A stretch of 64,000 nt of DNA, from positions 1,178,001-1,242,000 of the forward strand of contig OZ020611.1 in NCBI GenBank assembly GCA_963971575.1. The letters run 5' to 3'. This stretch comes from Liopterus haemorrhoidalis (lineage: Eukaryota; Arthropoda; Insecta; Coleoptera; Dytiscidae). The stretch's first letter is position 1, and every line of letters starts with the position of its first letter. The position numbers were made by a program, and so were the translations under genes. This document shows positions 52,440 through 62,576 of the stretch, one piece after another. A model generated the notes under the pieces. That model did no database searches. It was not told the DNA's origin and saw only the letters and a program-made list of their open reading frames with translations.

Positions 52440-52715
52440 TTGAAAATCTAGTTCCGCTAGCAAATCAAAGAAACAGGCTAATAAATATTTGTTTATATTT
52501 ATCTCGGAATGTGCTTTTAAGAACTCTCTATATTTTTCCTATGTGGGTCAAGGAGTTGTACAAGCATGCCAAATTTCAGATTTCTATGTTTAGCCATTTC
52601 GCTACAATTTTTACCTAACAGACAGAGAAACAGACAGACACATGAGTAACGATATATACGTTTTTTTGCTCATACCTACAAAACCCTAAACAACAGAACT
52701 GGTCGTCTTCGTATA

Positions 52716-53280
52716 CTTATTGAGAAGTGACATTACCGTTAGTGGCGCTGTACTTCAAGGCAATATGGCTGACGCGTCTAGTATTTATCTGTGAATATGC
52801 TAACAGCGTACAGGTTAATTTAAGCACAGTACATTTTTATTTTATGAAAATGTAGCTATCGACATTCTAACAAAAAATCAACACTAGAACATATGTAATA
52901 ATTTCAAACAGTACTACAGTCGCGTAGTACAGTATTTGACCACCAGACTGCGAATCCGAGCGTGTCAGTACTCAATTGTAAAAAAAGTTGCTGGATAGAT
53001 ATTGAGAAGTGACATTACCGTTGACGGCGCTGTAATTCATGACAAAATGGCTGAATTGTCTAGTATTCAGCTGTCAATATGCCAACAGGGAACAAGTTAA
53101 TTTAAGCACAGTACATTTTTATTTTATGAAAATGTATCTATCGACGTTCTAACAAAAAATCAACACTAGAAAATATGTTTTAATTTCAAACAGTACTACA
53201 GTCGCGTAGTACAATATTTGACCACCAGACTGCGTATCCGAGCGTGTCAGTTCTCAATACCGATCATCTGTACTAGCTCT
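52716..53280 (+). repeat. Direct tandem duplication, ~284-bp unit
   Basis: TTGAGAAGTGACATTACCGT starts both units (about 52719 and 53002); each has CAGTACTACAGTCGCGTAGT and ends CGAGCGTGTCAGTxCTCAAT. Moderately diverged. Confidence 0.85.
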
Positions 53281-53465
53281 AAGGAAAATTGAAAAAATAA
53301 TGTATTTGTTTGATTTCTGGTTTATGGATTCATTCAGTTTATACGCTTATAATTAAGTACCTACTATAAACAGTATTAAATATATAATAAGCTCTTGTAA
53401 TGTAGATAATAAAATATATTAACAACACCTTGTCTTCCATAACAATGTTTCTTCCTTAACCCCTT

Positions 53466-54015
53466 AAAGCCGCATTCAGAGCTCTTTAAATTAAGAGGTT
53501 GTAGTCTGTGCTTTGTTAGTTGTAACTTATGTTTCTATGCATTCTTTTTAACGTTCCATGTACCATTCACATCTGTTATAAATTAGTACGTTACGAATAG
53601 CCCTCCATCTGTGAATTTTGAAACCAACTATTTAGCTTCGTAAAATATTTTATATGTATTATCGTTCTTATAATTCTGTTGTCTTAGATTTTAACTACCT
53701 AATTACCTAAATTGTTCATATTTACTGTCCGTCTTTGTAATTTTGAGCAAGATTTGTTAATGATGACATTATGTTAGGTTATGTAAAGGCATTCGATAAC
53801 TACGGTGTCACTGATATAATGCGATAGCCAATGTGTTTATATGTCTGTCTCATTAAAACATCTCACTAGCTATAAGTTTAGAAAATTATGAACAATCCAC
53901 AACAAAGAGCGTATTAAATTTGGAGGTCTGAGCGGTTTCACGTCTTATCGTATGACAAACTTTCTGGTGACAGTGAACAGTCCATAAGATACAGTGTATA
54001 AGCTATTGATTATTT
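53466..54015. mobile_element. AAGCCGCATTCAGAGCT MITE, copy 2, right end lost
   Basis: Collinear with 47033-47600 at high identity up to AAGCTATTGATT, after which the right inverted repeat is replaced. 54016-54224 holds nothing recognisable. Confidence 0.8.
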
Positions 54016-54224
54016 CATAGAATAAACAGAGATATTGCGATAATAAAACCAAAAGTTAATCGCTGGCCTTAAAAAACTCAATTTAAATTTGTGTGCAGTG
54101 TTGTTTTTACACGAAGTACGAATTGTTAGGTATATAAAATTAATGTGGTATCAAAATTATTACAAAGCTCAAATACAGTCTTATCTGAAAGGATCAGAAT
54201 TTTAACGCTACGTATACTTTATAG

Positions 54225-54668
54225 GATCGGGGAATAGTTAATTCTGAATGGTATATAGAAGTCATTGACAAAATCAGGAAACACAACCAAAAACGTCGCA
54301 TCATTCTTCATCATGACAATGCAAGTTCCCACACAGCACGTTAAACAATTGATTATTTGAAGGGAAAAACATCGAATTAATGTCTCATTGCCCGTATTCA
54401 CCTGATTTATTGCCTAACAACTTTTTTTTTGTTCCCCAATGTCAAACAAAAAATGCGTGAACAGTGATTTTCATCACCTCAAGAAGCTGTTGAAGCCTTC
54501 GAAAACCATGTTTTTGAGATACCAACTACAGAGTGGAAAAAATGTTTCGAGAATTGGTTTGAACGCATGCAAAAGTGTATAAATCTTAAAGGCGAATATT
54601 TTGTAAAGCAATAAAACAGTTTGTTCCAAAAAGATTAGTTTTTGTAAAAACTTAAAAGGTAGCCCTCG
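54225..54668 (+). pseudogene. DD34D mariner, 3' fragment
   Basis: Matches the C-terminal third of the mariner at 9516 in the opposite orientation: the HHDN segment (CATCATGACAATGCAAG), the PDL-PN-F region and the right inverted repeat ending GGTAGCCCTCG before TA. Several frameshifts; the 5' two thirds are absent. Confidence 0.88.
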
Positions 54669-54789
54669 TATCTACGAAATCCTTAAATATCTAAATTTAA
54701 AACTCCACACATATATATTTTTTTTTTCTGAATAAGAAAAAATAAAAGGTTACTAAGCTAATAGGGAAAAGTAGCGATTCCAGAGCACG

Positions 54790-55016
54790 GTGTTGTGATC
54801 GATCGTATGTTCCCGAGGGAGCTGGGAGTTTGGGAGTGGAAGTCACATCTGTGGCGGCCCCTGCTTTATCTAATTCCGATGGTAAACGCTCCCCCAGCAG
54901 CTGGGGCCGCCACGTTTACAAGTGTTACTGACCTGCAGATATTTACCTCAGCATTTGCCGCATCTCTATATTTGCACCTACAATTACAGCCGCATTCTGT
55001 TGTTTCCTACTGTTAA
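54790..55016. other. GC-rich island with CCCCAGCAGCTGGGG palindrome
   Basis: GC-rich core 54795-54915 contains the palindrome at 54893-54907 (E-box CAGCTG at its centre). The plus frame (MFPRELGVWEWKS...) has no recognised homologue and splice sites are not evident. Possibly a regulatory element of the nearby bHLH gene. Confidence 0.3.
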
Positions 55017-55276
55017 TTAATTTATAGAAATATTATTGCTCTGCTTTTTCCATGAAAGTGATTCACTGTCACTCAAAACCATAACCGAATATACGGGGGG
55101 CGGGGGGTTGCAGACAGGGGAGGACTGGCTAAAGGAATATTTTCACACAACCAACTACGGGAAGGTGGGCAGATTTGGACACTTTTATTCAAAAGCAATT
55201 TTTATTTCACAATTTTTTAGTTTGAATTTATATATTATGTATAGAACCTTCTCTCTTGGGTTTGTTGCGTCTTTTT

Positions 55277-55707
<431 letters not shown>

Positions 55708-55709
55708 TA

Positions 55710-57076
55710 CAGTTAATTTATTTTTTATTGCAACATGTACTATGTCATTACCATGGATACCGTTTTTGACAGCAATATAAATCGTGTTCATTTTCATTTG
55801 CAACATAGAAAAAACCATATTTTCTAGCAAAATAAAAATATTTTATTGAAATACAAATAAAATAAAGTAATAATAAATAAATAACTAATAAAAACTTCTC
55901 CGTTTACTTGCATACAAAATGTTAAGCGATCATAAAAATGATTCAAAACATTCAGCAATTGCTCTTGAGGTATATTGTTGGATGCTTGAACAATTTTGTC
56001 TTGCAGTTCAGCAACATCCCTAAGTTCTCCATTATATACTATGGCCTTTAAATATCCCCAATAAAAAAAAATCATTGGATGCCAAATCCGGAGATCTCGC
56101 TGGCCAATTCATCGACCCTCCTCTTCCAATCCAGCTATTTGGGAAAGTTCTTAAATATTCTTTAACTATTCTAGAATAATGGACTTGTGCGCCATCATGT
56201 TGAAACCATACTTGTCCATTAATATTCAGGTTTCGCAACGCAGGTAATATTTGGTTTTGCAAAAGGGCTAGATATTTTGCGGCATTAAGGTTACCGTCAA
56301 TAAAAAAAGGCCCTATAATATTGATTCGTATTATCCCTGCCCAAACATTTAATTTTTGCGGCGTTTGAGTTCGGGAGGAATGAAACAAATGTAAATTTTC
56401 TCGACTCCAGTACCTAAAATTTTGTCTGTGCACTTCACCGTTTACAGTAAACGTTGCTTCGTCAGTAAATAAAATTCTTTGAAGCATTGTTGGGGCGGAA
56501 TTAATTTTTTCAAACATTTCAAAACAAAAATCCATACGTACTGCTGCGTCCCTTTCTAACAATACTTAATGATTTTTAAATTTGTATGACCGAAACTTTT
56601 TTTTTTTAAGAAGTTAAAAACAGATCCAATACTGACACCAACAGTTTGTGCAGTTGATCTTAAAGTATTTTGATTGTTTTCTTCCACTTGTAATAATATC
56701 TCCAACTACTTCTCTTCTGTAAGCACGTGAGATGTTGTTCTTTTTTTATTATGTTTTGAGTTAAGACATCCTTCGCGATGAAATTTATTAACTAGTCTTG
56801 AAATTGTAGAGGGATTTGGTATTGGCCGATCTGGATAAGTTGCACTAAATACAGCAGAAACTTCTCTTAAACTCATTTGGGAGTTATACCAAGTTACCAT
56901 CATTATTTTTTCTTCATCTGTATACATGTTGATTAATTTTTAAATCAGCAGTGAGCAAAAGTATACACACTAATTGTCTATGTTACAAATGAAAATGAAC
57001 ACGATTTATATTGCTGTCAAAAACTGTATCCATGGTAATGACATGGTACATGTTGCATTAAAAAATAAATTCACTG
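55710..57076 (-). mobile_element. DD41D mariner copy C, full length (1367 bp)
   Basis: Flanked by TA; both long inverted repeats are complete. Its uninterrupted structure defines the empty sites for insertions in copies A and B. Confidence 0.95.
55850..56927 (-). pseudogene. DD41D mariner transposase, frameshifted
   Basis: HTH region from ATG 56927 (MYTDEEKIMMVTWYN) to a stop at 56706; middle and catalytic part 56562-56032 with FTDEATF, FQHDGAQVHYS and SPDLASNDF; final part in another frame (WGYLKAIVYNGELRDV). The first Asp, second Asp and NDF Asp are all present (DD41D) but in three disconnected frames. This is the least decayed copy. Confidence 0.93.
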
Positions 57077-57193
57077 TATAAGTATATCAATTTTCGAACA
57101 AAAATAAAAAAAAAATCTTCCAAAATTTTTTTGACTCCGATTTTAGGCAAAATATAGTTTTAGGCTAATTTTCTATATATGTTCTATAATATA

Positions 57194-57967
57194 CAGTCTG
57201 TTCCAAACGGTTAGGCGGAACTAAATGGGAATTTCGTTCTTTTAGGTTGTCACGAGAAGGGACCTTGCTTGGGTTATTTCATTTTTCACGTTTTTATGTC
57301 AAAATTTAAAATTCCAACAATGAAACCATGGGAACGAGTGACATATGTCAAAATTAAATTATTTTTTTTTACATATTTTAATGACAAAAAAATAAATGGG
57401 AAATTTGTATTAAGAATGCACAAAATATCAAAATATAAAGAAAATGACATTTTAAAATGATATTAACCTTAACCAAAAAATGTTTATTGTAAGTATGATT
57501 TACAAAGCTTAAACAAAACGGCCGAAAAGCACGATTTAAACGATGAAACTAACTAGATTGTAAAATTTAAAGTCTGTTCCAAATGGTTAGGCGGAACTAG
57601 ATTTTGCAATCTAGTTACTTTCATCGTTTAAATCGTGCTTTTCGGCTGTTTTGTTTAAGCTTTGTAAATCATACTTACAATAAACATTTTTTTGTTAAGG
57701 TTAATATCATTTTAAAATGTCATTTTCTTTATATTTTGATTTTTTCTGTCTTTCTTAATACAAATTTCCCATTTATTTATTTATTTTTTTATTAAAATAT
57801 GTAAAAAAATAATTTAATGTCATTCGTTTCCATGATTTCATTGTTGGAATTTTAAATTTTGACATTCCAACGTAAAAAATGAAATTACCCAAGCAAGGTC
57901 CCTTCTTGTGACAACCTAAAAGAACGAAATTCCCATTTAGTTCCGCCTAACCGTTTGATACAGACTG
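57194..57967. mobile_element. Foldback element, CAGTCTGTTCC family
   Basis: TA-flanked; two long arms in inverted order joined near AAAGTCTGTTCCAAATGG (57570). A further arm end lies at 57968-57998. The structure is a head-to-head pair as at 34083. Confidence 0.85.
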
Positions 57968-57999
57968 TAGTTCCGCCTAACCGTTTGGAACAGACTTTA

Positions 58000-58586
58000 T
58001 GTTCTGTGTTATACAGTCACTGTAATTCGCGACTGAAACTAACGTTGGCGGCGCTGAGTACAACAGCTGATGGCGGGCGAGAAGCGTATATGTCAGAAGT
58101 TTTTTCTAAATATTTATCTGTTCAAACAATATTTCGGCAAAAAAGTACTGTATTTAAGTCACTATATTTTAAAATAGTTCTTAATTCACATAAACTGCAG
58201 CACAACACGCTACAAATATTATCCAAATATACGCTTCTGTTTAATTTAGCCAGTCACCACCAGATGTCTCACTGTTATTTGCAGTAGCGAATAATGGAGA
58301 GAAGCATCTGACATCTATTGATAACTTTCAACATTACGCTAACAACAACCGAACTCCCTGTAAAGTTTTGGTGTCTAAATAAAAATTACATTTATTGATT
58401 AATGTGTGCTTGAATCTTCTTGAATCTTCTTGCTGAGTCATCACATTAATTATCCCTGTAAACATATTTAGAATTTTTTCTAATAAAATCGTGTTTCAAA
58501 ATAGTGTTTCAAAATAGTGTTTGTTAATTTGTAGTGAGTTCCAAATAAAAATTTATAAAATCCGTTAAAAACATCTCAAAAAAACC
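58000..58586. other. Upstream DNA of the NAXD-like gene
   Basis: Contains GCGGCGCTGAGTACAACAGC and an AGCATCTGACATC patch; no TATA box or exon could be supported. The ATG context at 58587 is AAAACC-ATG-A, acceptable for insects. Confidence 0.35.
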
Positions 58587-59483
58587 ATGAGTGTTCAAAT
58601 AACAATATTTGACAGTTCAAATTTAGAGTCTTGTTCACGAAATTTAACTCCAAAATTATTACAATGCAGAAAAAAAGGTGAATCGGGTATTATTGGTGTT
58701 TTAGGTGGTTCTCACGACAACTGTGGCGCTCTCTACTTTACCGGCATGGCCGCCTTAAAAACTGGCGCGGATTCCGTTCACATTATGTCTGGAATAGAAG
58801 CTGCTGCCAACTGTATAAAAACATTTTCACCAAATTTACAAGTTCATCCATTTTTAGATTATAAAAGGTATGGTTTCGATCGATTGAAAAAGTGGGTAAA
58901 AAAAGTGAAGTTATTAGTTATAGGATCTGGAGTAGATCTAGAACTACCATATTTAATGAAAGATGCGCTTAAAGAGACTGTTAAAATATGTAAAACTGCC
59001 CACAAACCTTTAATACTAGATGGCGAAGCGATGATTTATTTAGCTCAGAAACGAGAACTGCTAAAAGACTACCCAGGAATCATTCTAACCCCAAATGAAG
59101 AAGAATACAATCAGTTATTTCCTAACAGCAAAGACCCAAACCAACAAATTTTCGAAATGTTCGGTAGTAAATGTGTTGTTTTTAAAAAGGGAGTAACGGA
59201 TGAATTTTATAGTGCTGATTCAATAGGTTTTGGTCCGGAAGGTGATTCCGGTCGTCGTTGTGATGGACAAGGCGATTTTTTAGCAGGAACTTTGGCTACT
59301 TTTTACTACTGGGCGCTACAAGAACCCTACGATCAGGAAAGAGTGTTTTCTGCCTGTTATGCTGCTAGTAAACTTACTAAAGACTGTAACTTAAGTGCTT
59401 TTGATAAATTAGGAAGATCAATGGTCACTACTGACATGATTGATGAAATTGGTAAAGTATTTAAGGAAAATTTTGAAATTTAA
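58587..59483 (+). CDS. NAD(P)HX dehydratase (NAXD/CARKD) homologue, diverged and intronless
   Basis: 298 residues, intact from ATG to TAA (59481-59483). NAXD uses ATP to dehydrate (S)-NADHX/NADPHX, repairing damaged cofactors. The ribokinase-like YjeF-C fold is recognisable: GVLGGSHDN (~37), LILDGEAM (~142), ILTPNEEEY (~165), SGRRCDGQGDFLAGTLA with the catalytic-type D230, and GRSMVTTDMIDEIG at the C-terminus. Length matches animal NAXD without a targeting peptide. Several usually invariant motifs differ: the phosphate-binding GPGLGR is GSGVDL (113-118), IDADGL is LDGEAM, and EYTGAPYF is DNCGALYF. This suggests a relaxed or altered paralogue, perhaps a retrocopy; the canonical gene would be elsewhere. 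Confidence 0.9.
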   Translation: MSVQITIFDSSNLESCSRNLTPKLLQCRKKGESGIIGVLGGSHDNCGALYFTGMAALKTGADSVHIMSGIEAAANCIKTFSPNLQVHPFLDYKRYGFDRLKKWVKKVKLLVIGSGVDLELPYLMKDALKETVKICKTAHKPLILDGEAMIYLAQKRELLKDYPGIILTPNEEEYNQLFPNSKDPNQQIFEMFGSKCVVFKKGVTDEFYSADSIGFGPEGDSGRRCDGQGDFLAGTLATFYYWALQEPYDQERVFSACYAASKLTKDCNLSAFDKLGRSMVTTDMIDEIGKVFKENFEI

Positions 59484-59599
59484 TAGACCATATTAGTGTG
59501 TCGTCACATACATGTGCTGCCATCTAACAACGGTTTCCTTTGGAATTTTTTGGCAGATTGAAAATACATGTGTCATTAATTTTTTGATTATTTTATACA

Positions 59600-59734
<135 letters not shown>

Positions 59735-59820
59735 AAATAAAAATTCTTGAATACTCGTCAAAAGTTTATTTATAAAATATTAAGAGACGTTTCGACGTTT
59801 CGACTAATAGTATTGCATTT

Positions 59821-60603
59821 ATGGATGTTTCTTTGATAAGATCGGATGACAATCTAATAGTTACTAATTGGTATCAAAAAAATACTCATAGTTGGAGATA
59901 CCTTAACTACTTATCAAACCACCCCTTATCATTGAAAATTAATGCCCTGAATAACACTATAGATAGAGCCATCAAGTTAGCCCATCCTAATTTTAGATCT
60001 GATAACCTAAAAAACATTAAAAAAGCCTTTATTGCCAATAATTACCCCACCCATCTCATTGTGAGATGTATCAGAAAAAGAACATGGTCAGCTTTTAACA
60101 GCAATCCTGATAATATAAATGTAAACAACAACCAGTACATTAGTTTTCCGTATCATAACACTGAGTTTGTTAACTATAAAAGCATTTTCAAGAAATTTGA
60201 CGCTAATTTAGCCTTCAGCTCTGAAAACAACAATAATCGTAATTTTTCCGAACTTAAATCTAACATCCCTAGTCTTGAAAAGTCTAATGTTGTATATGAA
60301 ATACCATGCGGAGAATGCAGTAAAACTTATATAGGGACTACTCAACAAATATTAAAAAAACGTATATGCCAACACAAAAGTGACGTTAGGGTCAAACCTA
60401 ATTGTACAGCATTAGCGGTTCATTCTAACACTACTGGTCATATTTTTGACTTTGAAAATGTCAAGATCTTAGATAAAGAAGCACATTTTCACAAAAGAAT
60501 GATATCGGAGATGTTGTGTATACACACAGCTAAAGATAAATGTGTTAATAAAAAAACTGACACGATTGGTTTAAATAAATCATATTTTAAACTTTTGCCT
60601 TAA
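59821..60603 (+). CDS. Penelope-like retroelement protein, C-terminal part with GIY-YIG endonuclease
   Basis: 260 residues from ATG 59821 to TAA 60601-60603. The N-terminal half is the post-RT linker (WYQKNTHSWRYLNYLSNHPL). The GIY-YIG domain starts VVYEIPCGECSKTYIGTT (~159) with R (KKRICQHKSD), H (LAVHSNTTGHIFDF) and E (EMLCIHTAKDK) in the usual order, including the C-x-x-C insertion typical of Penelope. The RT domain is missing by 5' truncation, so the fragment cannot transpose alone. The frame itself is intact. Confidence 0.93.
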   Translation: MDVSLIRSDDNLIVTNWYQKNTHSWRYLNYLSNHPLSLKINALNNTIDRAIKLAHPNFRSDNLKNIKKAFIANNYPTHLIVRCIRKRTWSAFNSNPDNINVNNNQYISFPYHNTEFVNYKSIFKKFDANLAFSSENNNNRNFSELKSNIPSLEKSNVVYEIPCGECSKTYIGTTQQILKKRICQHKSDVRVKPNCTALAVHSNTTGHIFDFENVKILDKEAHFHKRMISEMLCIHTAKDKCVNKKTDTIGLNKSYFKLLP

Positions 60604-61141
60604 AATCAGTTGTGCGCTTATCAACTTGTCATATTACGTTCACCTACTTAATATATTGTGACGTCTAGGTGTCTATGAGTAATATCACAAACGACCAGAC
60701 AATCTCGAGCCGTCCTGTTCTGCACTGCCAGTCTACTCTGAATGTGTTTGGGATGGTTTTTTCATTTTCATTTCCGTATATTTTTTTATAAGAATATACT
60801 TCTGCAAAATATTGACAACGTACTCTAGGTAAGAAGCTGTCTAGTTAAGAACACTTATTTTATATAACTTTTTATAATAATTTGCTAAATTTTGATTAAT
60901 GTTTGTATTTTCTTAAAACTCTGTTATAAATTTAGTTTCACAAAATGGCGCCTCACGCCATTTTGATAATTTTCAATTAATTTTCAATTAATATGTTTAA
61001 ATTATTTTATTTATACTAATTTATCAATTTTCAATTTTACTTATTTTTGTTTTGTTAAAAAATACTTTCCTTTTTTTACGATTTTTTGTATTTTACAATT
61101 GTAATTTTTGTTTATAGACTGAGGATGACTGGATTTACCAG
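60604..61141 (+). other. 3' region of the Penelope-like element
   Basis: AT-rich; contains TGGCGCCTCACGCCATTTTG hairpin-like words at ~60944-60965 and ACTGGATTTACCAGT (61128-61142) next to the inverted repeat. No further gene. Confidence 0.5.
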
Positions 61142-61231
61142 TCGAAACGTCTCTTAATATTTTATAAATAAACTTTTGATGAGTATTCAAGAATTTTTAT
61201 TTCCTCCTACATTTTTCAAACACCCTGTATA

Positions 61232-61657
61232 TATATATACAGGGTGTTCGTTTGAAACGGGGCACCCCGAAAATCTCCTTTATTTGTAAAGATATAAAAA
61301 ATCTTCAGAACAAAAGTTAAACTAGACAAAAAGGCCCATCTAAAGGTTACTATAAAAATTCTGAGGCAATTCCGGTTTCACCGGAAATGATGTCAACTTT
61401 TGATCTAGCATAGGGAATCGATAATTTTATATTTTTTTCCTAAAAGTACATTAAATTAGTTTTACAATGACACCAAAAAGTCATATTTTTATGTTAACCA
61501 TTTCAAAATGGGGACCATTTATTTACAAAATAATAATCAACATAAGTTTTACAAAGTTGAACGTAGCAAGCTTCGAAAACAATAAAAAAAGAAACAAAAT
61601 ATCTCTAAAATAAACTATTTGACTATTTAGAAAAAAAAACTATTACTTTTTACAATA
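61232..61657. other. End of an ACAGGGTGTTC element and AT-rich DNA
   Basis: ACAGGGTGTTCGTTTGAAAC at 61232 looks like the inverted-repeat end of another DNA transposon; its other end was not located. Confidence 0.35.
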
Positions 61658-61659
61658 TA

Positions 61660-62576
61660 CAAGGTGTCTCAAAAGAAATTTTATATTTAGTGGATCGATT
61701 TAAAAAAAAAGTAAGCCGTATATAGAAAAAATGTTTATTAATTATTAAAATACACTTTTTGGGGATTTATTTCTTAAAAATAATATCGTCTAAATGTAGA
61801 CCCTCGCGTTTTCGGCACTCATTTAATCGAACAGTAAAATTACTTATGAGGTCTCGGCAGGTGGACCCAGGGATGGCTGCCATTTCGTGACGGATATTTT
61901 CTTTCAAATGCGCCAGTGAAGTCGGTTTATTGGCGTAAACTTTAGATTTAAGATAACCCCATAGGAAAAAGTCCATAGGGGTTAAATCTGGACTGCGTGG
62001 AGGCCAATTTATGTCACCTCTCCGGGAGATCAATTTGCTTGAGAAAATTGCCTCTGACTGGCATCTTGGGGCTTTAATTCTTGCACCAATTGAATTTTGT
62101 AGGGGTGCAGCTTTAGGTCTTTGTGCATAATGCTATGTAATGATGATCTATGCACATTTAAAGCACTTGCGCGCTTCCGAATTGAAAGGTTCGGGTCGTC
62201 ACGAACAGACTGATTAACATTCTCCACGTTTTCTACCGTTCTTGATGACCTAGGTCGCCCGGATTTTGATTTATCCAGCGTTGTACCAGTCTCTTCAAAC
62301 TTTTTAACCCAATGTCGAATGAGAGGAATGCTTGGCGCATCATTTAAGTGGCGAAAACCTCGAATACTGCAGAATTTTCTGCGCGCTACAGTCGCCGAAT
62401 CACCGTTTTTGTAAAACTCTCGCACGCATAACGCGCGGTCTGCTCCCGAGAAACGCTCCATAGCGACTGAATTCCCAAGAGCCAGGCTACCGATTGACAT
62501 AACCCCCGCGCCCCTCGGATACGTTGCGTTCACGCAGTAAGCTAAATAAATATAAAATTTCTTTTGAGACACCTTG
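61660..62576 (-). mobile_element. Tc1/mariner-superfamily element, internally deleted
   Basis: Near-perfect ~30-bp inverted repeats starting CAAGGTGTCTCAAAAGAAAT at both ends, flanked by TA. 917 bp long; the central transposase including two catalytic residues is gone. Confidence 0.93.
61767..62460 (-). pseudogene. Deleted Tc1/mariner transposase
   Basis: The N-terminal part (about 62460-62035, likely start MERFSGADRALCVREF) carries the HTH domains, a SGRPRSSRT linker and ALNVHRSSLHSIMHKDLKLH. It joins at ~62035 to the C-terminal LISRRGDINWPPRSPDLTPM in another frame. The D...D core (residues ~150-250 of a normal protein) is missing. The surviving parts are little decayed. Confidence 0.9.

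Larger units (their letters stand above)
50700..52695 (-). repeat. Old HINE-A copy split by later insertions
   Basis: CTTCCTGTTGAACTATTCCGG-type words at 51010-51035 and the right half at 52490-52690 (GTACAAGCATGCCAAATTTC, CATACCTACAAAACCCTAAA) are HINE-A. The middle is occupied by a CAGTCTG-family arm (51184-51318) and by the TAGGGGATA element (51319-52439). Confidence 0.7.
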
